Shown here: positions 8,781 to 17,108 of the stretch, one piece after another | How positions within the stretch are numbered: the first letter of the stretch is position 1 | Layout: each line of letters opens with the position of its first letter | Source of the DNA: JAIYDJ01 sp031400505 | Lineage (GTDB): Bacteria; Pseudomonadota; Alphaproteobacteria; Rhodobacterales; Rhodobacteraceae | NCBI GenBank assembly: GCA_031400505.1 | Contig: JANNPZ010000079.1 | Location: 62,001-126,000 of the forward strand | Direction of reading: 5' to 3' | DNA: 64,000 nt | Notes under the pieces: model-generated | Seen by the model: the letters and a program-made list of their open reading frames with translations, nothing else | Database searches by the model: none | Told to the model about the DNA's origin: nothing | Position numbers and translations under genes: made by a program

Positions 8781-9874
8781 GCTCTGCCGTCACTGGCTTC
8801 AGACGAGCGCCTGTCGATAGCCCGAACATCAACGACCTGATTTTGGGTGGCATTTTGCAACCTTTCTGGCAGGCAACGGAGGCACACATGGCTCTGTTGC
8901 ACAAATCGGCCTGAGGCCGAGTTTTCCGTTCCCATTGACAGTCGTCCCGCGCGTTGAGTTTGGGGTGTTCCAAGGGCCGTGAAGCGGTTCAGGATTGCCG
9001 CTCGTATCTGTAGCCCGGCGACCTGCCTATCGAAGTCGCGTGCCATGACGCGTTCCCCGAGGAGCTTGAAGCATCGCATCTTTGCCTCGACCAGGCTTCG
9101 TCGGTGACAGCCGCTCCAGCGCCTCCAGATGGCACGGCCAAGGCGGCGGGTTGAGCGAACGGTTTCGTCTCCAGCCTGAGCGCCGGGTGTGTTCTCCAAC
9201 CATGGCCGCGCATTCTTGCGGGCGGGTATGACAGCGCAGGCGCTGCGCCCCACGATGGCGGCGTGGCAGGCGCGAGTGTCATAGGCACCGTCAGCGGTGA
9301 CCTTGCCTATGGGCTGGTCGGCGGGGATCTGGTTTAGCAGTTCGGGCAGCATAGGGGCATCCCCGACACGGCTGCCAGTGACCTCGATCGCCGTGATCTC
9401 TTGGGTTTCGGCATCAATCCCCAAGTGAACCTTGCGCCATTGCCCAGGCTTGGAAGTCCGTGTTTCCTGGCAAACCACTCGCCCTCACCTTCGGCCCTGA
9501 TCCCGGCGCTATCGATCAACAGATGCAAGACACCGGTGCTGGGGCGATACGGGATGACGACGTTCAGACCTTTTGGGCGGCGCGACGACGTGCTGAAATC
9601 CGGCACCGCCCAATCGAGCCCGGAAAGTTCAAGCAGGCTGGCGACCAGCCCGGTCGTTTGCCGCAATGGCAGCCCGAACAGCGCCTTCAAGGTAAGACAA
9701 GGCCTGGATCGCTGCGTCGGTGAACCTGGCCGAGCGGTCACGCTTTCCGCTGGGCTCAGCCAGCCAAACAGCCACCGGGTCAAACCAGATCTGCAGCGAT
9801 CCGCGCTGCTTCAGGGCCGCGTTGTCAGAGTGCCAGTTCGTCGTGCGGTACGTCAAGGGCGTGGATTTGCTCAT
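8741..9874 (-). pseudogene. IS903-type DDE transposase, frameshifted twice
   Basis: The transposase starts at 9874 (MSKSTPLTYRTTNW), then reads in a second frame from about 9703 (CLTLKALFGLPLRQT, HLLIDSAGI with the first Asp) and returns to the original frame near 9460 (GQWRKVHLGID, TADGAYDT with the second Asp, RSLVEAKMRC with the Glu). One extra T near 9703 and one missing base near 9463 explain this. The last frame has lost its own stop and reads out through the IS end to 8741. All three DDE residues survive, but no single frame holds them. Programmed frameshifting is possible but a double shift makes decay more likely. Confidence 0.85.
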
Positions 9875-9935
9875 GCAACCCGACTAACACCTTGGAGTCA
9901 CGCAGGGAATCCAGGGCGATTTGTGCAACAGAGCC
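8890..9935 (-). mobile_element. IS5-family (IS903-type) insertion sequence, 1046 bp
   Basis: The element is bounded by perfect 19-bp inverted repeats GGCTCTGTTGCACAAATCG (8890-8908, and the complement at 9917-9935). Size and terminal sequence fit the IS903 subgroup of IS5. One transposase gene lies on the minus strand. The nine bases on either side (ggcacacat and tcccttccc) do not match, so no target-site duplication remains, which suggests rearrangement or recombination with another copy. The truncated relative at 8406-8780 is in the same orientation 109 bp away. Confidence 0.9.
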
Positions 9936-9994
9936 TCCCTTCCCCTAAAACGGCGCATCGTTGTCCGAAGTGGAGAGGGGGGGGGGAACCGCTC

Positions 9995-10312
9995 CTATTC
10001 GAAGTCCTCGGGGTCGAGCACGATATAGTCGCGCTGGTCGTGGTTGTGGTCGTCTGGAAGGTCGTCCAGCGCGGCGAGACGGTCAAAGCCGGTGGTCAGG
10101 TCTACTGCGCGGATGAACCACCCGCCGTCCTGTCCCCCCAGCCACACCAAAGCGCCCTTGTTGAAGGCAACGCCGCCGCCCGACAGGCGACCACGCCCCA
10201 GCAGGCAGATGTTGCCCGAGGCATCGGTGAAAGCCGAATGCGGGCTGCCTACCACGTTCTTCTTGCTACGCTTCGCCGTCTTAGCGTCGAAGCCGTTGCT
10301 CTTGTCTTCCAT
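9995..10312 (-). CDS. Hypothetical protein, 105 aa
   Basis: I do not recognise a family. The acidic C-terminus (LDDLPDDHNHDQRDYIVLDPEDFE) and Gly-rich middle (LLGRGRLSGGGVAFNKGALVWLGG) look like a small folded protein. The start at 10312 is supported by an AGGAGC ribosome site six bases upstream. It lies between the IS and the left att repeat, where flanking repeats indicate the remnant of a second integrated element, so it may be a leftover cargo gene of that element. Confidence 0.55.
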   Translation of the reverse strand: MEDKSNGFDAKTAKRSKKNVVGSPHSAFTDASGNICLLGRGRLSGGGVAFNKGALVWLGGQDGGWFIRAVDLTTGFDRLAALDDLPDDHNHDQRDYIVLDPEDFE

Positions 10313-10454
10313 GGTCTGCTCCTATGGCCAGACAGGCACCGCGCCTGTAGTGAAAGGAGTTTTCGCCGATGGGGCGGGTATGCGTGCGATGGCGCTGATC
10401 GCGACCCGAATCCGCACCAATTGGCGCAACACAAAATCCGCCCAATCTGCGCAT

Positions 10455-10472
10455 GGGGTAACTTGGGGTAAC
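10455..10472 (+). repeat. Arm-type repeat pair left of the left att site
   Basis: GGGGTAAC occurs at 10455-10462 and 10465-10472, 87 bases before the att core. The same pair, at the same distance, precedes the right att core at 22992-23010. Such paired repeats near att sites are typical integrase arm sites; here they lie outside the element, which hints at a neighbouring related element. Confidence 0.65.
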
Positions 10473-10518
10473 GGCAAAGGATGTCGCCTGGTCTGCCCAA
10501 CTACCTGATTCTCTGGGG

Positions 10519-10572
10519 ATTTATGGTGCTGTGAGAGAGGATTGAACTCTCGACCTCACCCTTACCAAGGGG
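10519..10572 (-). repeat. attL: displaced 3' half of tRNA-Thr
   Basis: Minus-strand reading gives the anticodon-loop segment, variable loop, T-arm and acceptor end (TCACAGC ACCA) of a tRNA-Thr, without a 5' half. It matches 23058-23110 base for base except one position (A for T at 10559). The sequence to its right (ggcgggcgactag) is unrelated to tRNA. This is the left junction of the element. Confidence 0.88.
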
Positions 10573-10701
10573 CGGGCGACTAGTTTCCCCGGGTATCCGC
10601 CCATACGCGCGCATAGCGGAAAACTGTTTACCCACGGGCACTTGGCGTCTATAGTCGGGTCTCGGGGTAAAGGCCGGTAAAGCCCAATAACCCACCTTCC
10701 C

Positions 10702-10720
10702 GTTACCCCGCCGTTACCCC
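10702..10720 (-). repeat. Arm-type repeat pair before the integrase
   Basis: GTTACCCC at 10702-10709 and 10713-10720 are the reverse complement of the GGGGTAAC repeats seen on the other side of the att core. They lie ten bases before the integrase start, so integrase binding could also repress its own promoter (inference). Confidence 0.65.
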
Positions 10721-10730
10721 GGAGATTGCG

Positions 10731-11912
10731 ATGGACAACAAGAAGAGGTTTACAGACCTGTCGGTCGAGAAGATGGTGCCGGTGGCGGGCAAGCGCATCG
10801 AAGTGTCGGACGCCGTTATCCCGGGCCTGTCCCTGCGCATCACCGAGGCGGGCAAGAAGAGCTGGTCGGTGACCTACCGCGTCGCGGGCCGGGGCGACGG
10901 CGGCAACCGGGGGGCGCTGCGCCGGATGACCCTCGGGGCCTATCCGCTGGTGGACGTGAAGGCGGCGCGCGAGAAGGCGGCGGCTGCGCTTGAGCTTGCC
11001 GACCGGGGCGACGACCCCAGCGACAAGCGTCGCGACGACCTCGAGGAAAAGCGCGACAGCACCGTAGACAACATCGCCGCGCGCTACGTCGCGCTGCACC
11101 TGAAACCCAGCGTGAAGAAGTGGCACGACGCCGACAGGCTGTTGCGGCTGCATGTCCTGCCCGACTGGGGCAACACGCCCATCGGTGACATCCGGCGGCG
11201 CGACGGCCAGAAGCTGCTGGACAAGGTGTTGATGGCTCACGGGGTCGGCATCGCGCGGGAGGTTAGGAAGCACGTCGTCGCCATGTTCAACTGGGCGCAC
11301 GACCGCGACGAAGTGGGCGTGAACGTGCTGGCGGGGATGAAACGCAAAGACCTCGCCTACGGCCAGCGCGAGCGGGTGCTGACCATGGACGAGTTGAAGG
11401 CGGTCTGGGCAGCCGCCGACAAGATGGGCTACCCCTTCGGCCCGATGGTGCGGCTTCTGATCCTGACGGCGCAGCGGCGGTCGGAGATCGCCGGGCTGGA
11501 GCGGGGGTGGCTGTTGCCGGACCAAGTTGCCTTCGAGGTGCCAGCAACCCATTACAAGACCGACCGCCCGCAGGTGGTGCCGCTGTCGGCCCCGGCGCTG
11601 GCGATTGTCGAGGCCCTGCCGAAGTGGAACAGCGGGGATTTCTTGCTCTCGACCACGGCGGGCAAGGTGCCCGTGTCGGGCTTCTCGAAGGCCAAGGCGC
11701 GGCTCGACACCCTGTCGAAGGTCGAGGGCTGGACCCTGCACGACCTGCGCCGGTCTGCCGCCACGCACATGGCGCGGCTGGGCGTGGCGCCCAAGCACGT
11801 CGAGATGGTGCTGGGCCACGTGACCGAGGGCGTGGCGGGCATCTACAACCGCTACGAGTACCTGCCCGAGAAGCGCGCGGCGCTGGACCTGTGGGGGGCG
11901 CAGTGGAAGTGA
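10731..11912 (+). CDS. int: Tyrosine site-specific integrase (P4 type)
   Basis: A 393-residue integrase that recombines the element with the tRNA-Thr site. The N-terminal DUF4102-like domain (residues 5-90) has the family's DAVIPGLSLRITEAGKKSWSV and LGAYPLVDVKAAREKA patterns. The catalytic domain has Arg in TAQRRSEI (about residue 248), HDLRRSAATHMARLG (about 336), LGHV and the nucleophile in YNRYEY (about 371), a full RHRHY set. Located immediately inside the left att repeat, the usual place. It is followed by a gene whose possible GTG start overlaps its stop. Confidence 0.95.
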   Translation: MDNKKRFTDLSVEKMVPVAGKRIEVSDAVIPGLSLRITEAGKKSWSVTYRVAGRGDGGNRGALRRMTLGAYPLVDVKAAREKAAAALELADRGDDPSDKRRDDLEEKRDSTVDNIAARYVALHLKPSVKKWHDADRLLRLHVLPDWGNTPIGDIRRRDGQKLLDKVLMAHGVGIAREVRKHVVAMFNWAHDRDEVGVNVLAGMKRKDLAYGQRERVLTMDELKAVWAAADKMGYPFGPMVRLLILTAQRRSEIAGLERGWLLPDQVAFEVPATHYKTDRPQVVPLSAPALAIVEALPKWNSGDFLLSTTAGKVPVSGFSKAKARLDTLSKVEGWTLHDLRRSAATHMARLGVAPKHVEMVLGHVTEGVAGIYNRYEYLPEKRAALDLWGAQWK

Positions 11913-11914
11913 CC

Positions 11915-12553
11915 ATGGCCACCGACGCCGAGGTAGCGCGGGTGCGCGCGGCTTACCTTGCCGCCGGTCCCCACAACCCGGAACGACTGGCCGACGACAA
12001 GGAAAGCCGCCAGCGCGAGGCCCTGATAAACTTCGGGGACGCTTGGGGGAAGCTCAGCGCCGAAGAGCGGGCCACCGTCTCTTTCGAGCTGGCCCGCCTC
12101 GTTTCGCCGCCCGCCGACCCGCACGAACTGGACGTGGGGGTAGCCGTCTACCGGGCTCTAATCGCAGGGGCCGAAGACAGGGTGATCGAACCCGACCGCG
12201 CCGCCAGATCGTTCGGCAAACAGCTTCTGGCCAAGCGGACGCGCGGGGTGCGCGAACCCGGCTTCCGCGAGGCGGTGCATGAGGCCGGGAACGTCTGGAT
12301 GGAGCGGGACGCGGCCCACACTTGGAACCCCGGCAACATCCACCGCGACGACAGCCACTACGCGCTGACCGAGGGCTGGCAGCCCAGCCCTATGCTGGCC
12401 TTCGTCGCGTTCACCGTGACCCGCGCCCTGCCGGTGGAGGCGCTGCGACGCGCCGCCAACGTGAATACGGTGAAGTGGCCTGACATACTCAAGGCCGTCG
12501 CCACCCACCTTCGCAGTAAGCGGGACTACCCCCGGGAAACCGACCCCGTGTAG
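11915..12553 (+). CDS. Hypothetical protein, 212 aa
   Basis: I do not recognise a family. The soluble, charged protein has an N-terminal helical half and a C-terminal part with NVWMERDAAHTWNPGN and VKWPDILKAVATHLRSKRDYP. An in-frame GTG at 11909 overlaps the integrase stop, so translation may be coupled; ATG 11915 is the alternative start. Position between integrase and AlpA-like gene, and co-orientation, suggest an element maintenance function, but nothing in the sequence names it. Confidence 0.7.
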   Translation: MATDAEVARVRAAYLAAGPHNPERLADDKESRQREALINFGDAWGKLSAEERATVSFELARLVSPPADPHELDVGVAVYRALIAGAEDRVIEPDRAARSFGKQLLAKRTRGVREPGFREAVHEAGNVWMERDAAHTWNPGNIHRDDSHYALTEGWQPSPMLAFVAFTVTRALPVEALRRAANVNTVKWPDILKAVATHLRSKRDYPRETDPV

Positions 12554-12622
12554 CGCTAAGGCGCGGCGGCGCAGGCCCCCGTAAGCTCTCCCCAGATGCC
12601 GCAGTATCCGGGGATAGCGCAA

Positions 12623-12820
12623 ATGCAGAACAACGACAGGCTGTTGACCATAGAGGAAGTGGGCGCGCGCGTCCGCCTCTCGAAACCGACCATCTACAAG
12701 GAAATCCGCTACGGGCGCTTCCCGCGCCAGCTTCGCCTGTGCGCCAACAAGGTGGCGTGGATCGAGCGCGAGGTTGAGGACTGGATCGCGGCGCGGGCCG
12801 AGGCGCGGGTGGCGGGATGA
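12623..12820 (+). CDS. AlpA-like excisionase/regulator
   Basis: A 65-residue MerR-type helix-turn-helix protein: LLTIEEVGARVRLSKPTIYKEIRYGRFPRQLRL followed by VAWIEREVEDWIAARAE, the standard AlpA/DNA-binding excisionase pattern. In P4-like elements such proteins activate the integrase or assist excision. An alternative ATG nine codons upstream (12596) has no better ribosome site. Its stop overlaps the start of the primase gene by four bases, so the pair is coupled. Confidence 0.85.
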   Translation: MQNNDRLLTIEEVGARVRLSKPTIYKEIRYGRFPRQLRLCANKVAWIEREVEDWIAARAEARVAG

Positions 12821-15288
12821 AAGAAGCCCCAACCTGCGGTGAGCAGGCCGGGGCCGAGGGAGACGGTGTCTTGCTGAACACCGCTACTTTACCCGACCCT
12901 GCCGCCGCCGCCAAACCGAATCCGTTGCTCGACGCCGCGCGCGGCTACCTCGCCCGGGGGCTGGTGCCCATCCGGCTGTCACCGGGGATGAAGAAGCCCC
13001 CGGGGGAGCACGACGCGAACACCGTGACGGCTGAGAACGCCGCCACCCTCTTGAACTTCGTCAACTTCAACTTGGGCGTTCGCCTCGGTGCCGACGGTGG
13101 GGGCCTCGTTGACTTCGACCTCGACTGGCCCGAGGCGCGGCGCGTCGGCGCGAAGCTGCTGTATGCGCTGCCGAGGTTCGGGCGCGCCGGTGCCCCGGGG
13201 TCGCACTACCTGTTCCTGTGCCCAGGCTTCGACAAGGTGCAGAAGTTCGACATCCCCGAGTTGAAGGGGATGGCGGGCCTGCCCGAGGAACACGCGGTCT
13301 GCGTCCTTGAAGTCAGGGGCAAGGGCCTCACGATGGTTCCGCCGTCCGTGCATCCGAACGGCGAGGCCGTGGTCTGGGAACGCGATGTCGCCCTTCTGGA
13401 ACTGAGCGCGGCGGATGCGTTGAAGCGGGCGGGGCTGATAGCCTTCCTCTCGGTGGCAGCGCGGTTCTACCCGGCGCAGGGGGGCCGAGACGACTTCTGC
13501 ATGGCGCTGTCCGGTGCCCTGCTGTCGGCCAAGCTGTCGGTCGAGGAGGCGAACCATGCGGTGGTGCTGGTCGCAGAAATCGCCGGTGATGAAGAAGCGG
13601 CTAAGCGCGGCAAGGCAGGCCAGACCGAAAAGAAGGTGGAGGGGGGTGAGCCCGTGACGGGCATCCCGCGCGTGGTCGAGATGTTGGGCCTGCCCGAGGC
13701 CGTCGCCAAGCGCTTTCGGAAGTGGCTGGGCGTGGCCGGGGCTGGATCCACCGGGGGTGACGATGACCGGGCGACCGTGGTATATGACGGCAACCGCCTG
13801 AACGAGACCATCTTGGCGACCGAGGATGCGGTGATCGCGGCGGGGGTGCCGATCTACCGGCAGGCCGGTCGGGTGGTGCGCGCGGCGCGGCTCGATGAGT
13901 CCGAGGACGAAGACGGGGTCCGGCGTCCCGCCGGGGCGTTGCTGATCCGGGGTGTGAAACAGCACAGCCTGCGCGCGACTATGACCTCGGTGGTCAACTT
14001 CGTGTCCCCCGGGGAACCGAAGCCGATCATGCCGCACATCTCGCTCGCCCAGACCTACCTCGAACAGGTGGCAGAGGGCGGCGGGCGGCTGCCAGTCCTG
14101 CGCGGCATCGTCGAGTGCCCGACCATGCGCCCCGACGGCACGATCCTGTCGGAAGACGGCTACGACCGCGCCACCGGCCTGATCCTCGACACCGGCGGCG
14201 TGACGTTCGACCCCGTGCCCGATGAACCGACGCGGGACGATGCGCTTGCTGCGCTGGACAAGCTCAAGGTCATCATCGGGCAGTTTCCCTTCGTCGGGCG
14301 GGGCTCGCGCTCCGTCGCGCTTTCGGGCTTCCTCACGGCGGTGTGTCGCCGCTCGCTGGACGCAGCGCCGATGCACGGCTTCTCCGCCCCCACCCCGGGA
14401 ACGGGCAAGTCCCTGCTATGCGACTGCATCACCATGCTGGCCATGGGCCGCGCGGCGGCGGCTGTGAACCAGTCGGGCGAGCCGGACGGGGAGGAAGAGC
14501 GGAAGGCGCTGCTGTCGATCTTGATGCAGGGCGACCCCGTGGTGATGATCGACAACATCACGAGGCCCGTCACAGGGCAGCGCTGGTGTTCGATCCTGAC
14601 GCAGGCCACTTGGCAGGACCGCCTTCTGGGGGGCAACGAAAACCTCACCGTGTCGACCCGGACCCTGTGGCTGGCGAACGGGAACAACCTCGAGTTCCGC
14701 GAAGACGTGAGCCGCCGGGCGATCCTTTGCACGATGGACGCGGAGGTGGAGCGGCCCGAAAAGCGCGGTGGCTTCGACCTCGACCTGAAGGTGGAGGTGC
14801 CGAGGCGGCGGGGCGAGCTTGTCGCGGCCTGCCTGACGGTCCTGCGCGCCTACATCGTGGCCGGCAGGCCGGGTCTGGACGACCTTGAGGAGTTTGCCAG
14901 TTTCGAGGACTGGTCGGCTCTCGTTCGCGGGCCGCTGGTGTGGCTGGGCGAGGATGACCCCGTGGCCACGCGTGTCGAGGTGTCGGCGGGTGACTCGGCA
15001 AACGAGGAACTGGCAGACTTTCTGGCGGCTTGGGACGGGGCTGTCGGCGTGATGGTGGTTGCGACGACGAAGGAACTGCTTGCTGCTGCCCACTCGGAAG
15101 CCAACGAGGGGCCGGGGCGCGGTGTCCTGCTGGCAGCCCTCGAGGCCGTGTGCCCGAGGGGGGCAAACCCGAGGTCTGTCGGCAAATACCTGGCGAAGGT
15201 GAAGGGGCGCATCGTCGGTGGCCGCAGGATCGTGGTTGTCCGGGGGGAGAAGGAGGGGCTGACCTACCGGCTGGAGAAGCCCAAGTAG
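12817..15288 (+). CDS. Primase-polymerase / helicase replication protein
   Basis: An 823-residue replication protein. The N-terminal archaeo-eukaryotic primase-like (prim-pol) domain has GLVDFDLDWPEA (acidic residues D99, D101, D103) and GSHYLFL with H130. After a linker, an ATPase domain shows Walker A TPGTGKS (about residue 527) and Walker B VVMIDN (about 575), then LWLANGNNLEF and SRRAI, as in phage and plasmid helicases loaded with primases. It should open and prime the element's own origin. A repeat cluster just behind the gene (15351-15400) is a candidate origin. Family assignment is by motif reading only. Confidence 0.85.
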   Translation: MKEAPTCGEQAGAEGDGVLLNTATLPDPAAAAKPNPLLDAARGYLARGLVPIRLSPGMKKPPGEHDANTVTAENAATLLNFVNFNLGVRLGADGGGLVDFDLDWPEARRVGAKLLYALPRFGRAGAPGSHYLFLCPGFDKVQKFDIPELKGMAGLPEEHAVCVLEVRGKGLTMVPPSVHPNGEAVVWERDVALLELSAADALKRAGLIAFLSVAARFYPAQGGRDDFCMALSGALLSAKLSVEEANHAVVLVAEIAGDEEAAKRGKAGQTEKKVEGGEPVTGIPRVVEMLGLPEAVAKRFRKWLGVAGAGSTGGDDDRATVVYDGNRLNETILATEDAVIAAGVPIYRQAGRVVRAARLDESEDEDGVRRPAGALLIRGVKQHSLRATMTSVVNFVSPGEPKPIMPHISLAQTYLEQVAEGGGRLPVLRGIVECPTMRPDGTILSEDGYDRATGLILDTGGVTFDPVPDEPTRDDALAALDKLKVIIGQFPFVGRGSRSVALSGFLTAVCRRSLDAAPMHGFSAPTPGTGKSLLCDCITMLAMGRAAAAVNQSGEPDGEEERKALLSILMQGDPVVMIDNITRPVTGQRWCSILTQATWQDRLLGGNENLTVSTRTLWLANGNNLEFREDVSRRAILCTMDAEVERPEKRGGFDLDLKVEVPRRRGELVAACLTVLRAYIVAGRPGLDDLEEFASFEDWSALVRGPLVWLGEDDPVATRVEVSAGDSANEELADFLAAWDGAVGVMVVATTKELLAAAHSEANEGPGRGVLLAALEAVCPRGANPRSVGKYLAKVKGRIVGGRRIVVVRGEKEGLTYRLEKPK

Positions 15289-15603
15289 CGGGTTTGCCGG
15301 GTAAGACGGGTTTTTCTACCTCCGCCATAACGAGGCACAGAAATGGAGAGTTAAGCGTTAAGGGCAGTTAAGGTTTACGGGGTTTAACGCTTAACGCTTG
15401 GAAACGGGGGGCCGTTATGGGCGACCGAGAAATACCCGGCTTACCCGGCTAACCCGCGATGCCGGATTGCCTGCTGGAAGAGCCACTGCATCCCGTGCTG
15501 TCCGCCGCAAGAAAAAGCCCCACAGCCACAACGGGCCGCGCGGGCGTATGCCGGGCCGGGGCGGTATCCTCGGGGCGCTGGACAACTGGAAAGAGGTGGT
15601 GTG
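15289..15603. other. 315-bp gap behind the primase with inverted and direct repeats: candidate origin
   Basis: No convincing gene is present. TTAAGCGTTAA (15351-15361) and TTAACGCTTAA (15384-15394) form an 11-bp inverted repeat, and TTAACGCTTAACGCTT is itself a 7-bp tandem motif. Further right, ACCCGGCT repeats around 15433-15453. An AT-richer repeat block next to a primase-helicase gene is where P4-like elements and plasmids carry their origins. This is inference from position and structure. Confidence 0.5.
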
Positions 15604-16344
15604 ATGGCGCAAATGAAGGTGGATGGAATCAGTTTTCCCTTCCCCGGCGGTGAGAAACTTGAGGGCGGCAAGGTGATCGGCACGTGGGGCTCCCCGGAAC
15701 ACCCCGTGGTGATGCACGTTGTTGTCGGTGGCGTGGCGCGCGCGGCGTCGAAGGCCGAACGCATCGCGGTGCGCCGTCTTGCCCGGTTCGACTGGGTGCC
15801 AGCGTTCGAGGCAAAGCTGCACGCCGCAGGTCACGGCCCGCACCCTCTGGACGACTATCCGCTGCCCGCCGGGCAGGGCGATGCCCCGGCTGACATCCCG
15901 GAAAGCTGTCTGGCACCGGCAACGTCCCCCAAGCCGAGCTTCAACGACTGGCTGACTTTCGCTGGTGTCGGCTTTGCCAAGACCTGCCCCTCGGACAGTC
16001 CGCTCAGGCGGGCCATTCTGGATCTTCGCGCCGCGACGATCTATGACATGGGCGAGTTCCGCCTTCCCGTTGCGAACCTGCCATCGCAGGTCTGGGACCG
16101 GGCGAAGGCCACTCTCTTGTCCTGCGGCATCGTGATGACCCGTTCGCTGTTCGACAACGTCTGGTGGGTTTACTGCAACCCTCCTGTCGGCAGCGAATGG
16201 GCGTATCCCACGGAACCCATCGGTGACGAAGACCGCTGGTGGGCACGGCACCACCTTCTGGAAGCTGCCCGCGCCGCCCTGCATCAGGGTCCGCAGGAGG
16301 CCAGCAACCGGCGCTACGGCACCGATCCGACCCCACCCCGATAG
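15604..16344 (+). CDS. Hypothetical protein, 246 aa
   Basis: I do not recognise a family. The N-terminal 75 residues (VDGISFPFPGG, IGTWGSPEHPVVMHVVVGG) are followed by a region rich in Trp (NDWLTF, NVWWVYCNPP, EDRWWARHHLLEAA). The protein is soluble with no signal peptide. ATG 15604 is preferred over 15601 as the purine-rich GAAAGAGG is about eight bases upstream of either. It is separate from the primase by the candidate origin and precedes the serine recombinase. Confidence 0.65.
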   Translation: MAQMKVDGISFPFPGGEKLEGGKVIGTWGSPEHPVVMHVVVGGVARAASKAERIAVRRLARFDWVPAFEAKLHAAGHGPHPLDDYPLPAGQGDAPADIPESCLAPATSPKPSFNDWLTFAGVGFAKTCPSDSPLRRAILDLRAATIYDMGEFRLPVANLPSQVWDRAKATLLSCGIVMTRSLFDNVWWVYCNPPVGSEWAYPTEPIGDEDRWWARHHLLEAARAALHQGPQEASNRRYGTDPTPPR

Positions 16345-16496
16345 GGCCTGCGAAAACCGGCCCCGCGCACCCCATTGTTGCAGTGACTTATCCCCGCCTG
16401 AAAGTCACCCGGCAGGCGTTCCCCTCTGGGGTGGAAATGGATAGACGCGGCTGCCGCGTTCACGTATCGTTCCTGCAACCAGAGGAGGAGCGACCG

Positions 16497-17108
16497 ATGA
16501 CCCACACACCCCGCCGCGCAGCAATTTACGCGCGCGTCTCGACTTCGGATCAGACAACGCTGAACCAGCAAATCCGGCTCCGGGAACTGGCCACCCGGGC
16601 AGGCTATGAGGTTGTGGAGGAATACGTGGAGACGGTGTCAGGGGCCAGCCTCTCGCGCCCCGAGTTGGACCGGCTGATGAAGGATGCCGCCCGCCGTCGC
16701 TTTGACGTGTTGCTCGCTTGGGACGTGTCTCGCCTCGGACGGTCCCTGAACCAGCTCGTAAACTTCTTTGAGGCCCTGCGCGCGCTGGGAGTTGACCTCG
16801 TGCTCGACAAACAGGGGTTTGATACCTCCACCCCGGCGGGGAAAATGATGATGAACATGTGCGCACTCTTTTCGGAGTTTGAGCGCGACATGATCTGCGA
16901 ACGCACGAAGGCGGGTATGGCCCGGGCGCGGGCGCGCGGCGCGCAGATCGGTCGCGCCCCGGCGGGCGACGGCACCGTGGCGGCGATCCGCAGTTTGCGC
17001 TCGCAGGGCCTGTCGATGGACAGGATCGCCCGCGACCTCAAGATCGGCAAGGGCGTTTCGCAGCGCGTCTGTCAGGCCTTCGACCGGGAACAGGGGGCCA
17101 CGCGATGA
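16497..17108 (+). CDS. Serine recombinase (resolvase/invertase type)
   Basis: A 203-residue small serine recombinase. The catalytic Ser is in YARVSTSDQT (about residue 14); the conserved Arg cluster is in SRLGRSLNQL (about 80) and the E-helix region AKMMMN/FSEFERDMI follows. A C-terminal helix-turn-helix (SLRSQGLSMDRIARDLKIGKGVSQRV) binds DNA. Start at 16497 is supported by GAGGAGGAG. A short inverted repeat (ACGCGG-CTG-CCGCGT, 16445-16459) lies just upstream and could be part of its site or operator. It gives the element a second recombination system next to the tyrosine integrase. Its start-stop overlaps the next gene (ATGA). Confidence 0.92.
   Translation: MTHTPRRAAIYARVSTSDQTTLNQQIRLRELATRAGYEVVEEYVETVSGASLSRPELDRLMKDAARRRFDVLLAWDVSRLGRSLNQLVNFFEALRALGVDLVLDKQGFDTSTPAGKMMMNMCALFSEFERDMICERTKAGMARARARGAQIGRAPAGDGTVAAIRSLRSQGLSMDRIARDLKIGKGVSQRVCQAFDREQGATR

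Noticed and set aside
8781..8889. Third IS fragment between the two IS copies
   Set aside because: 109 bases with no recognisable ends or coding similarity; origin left open.
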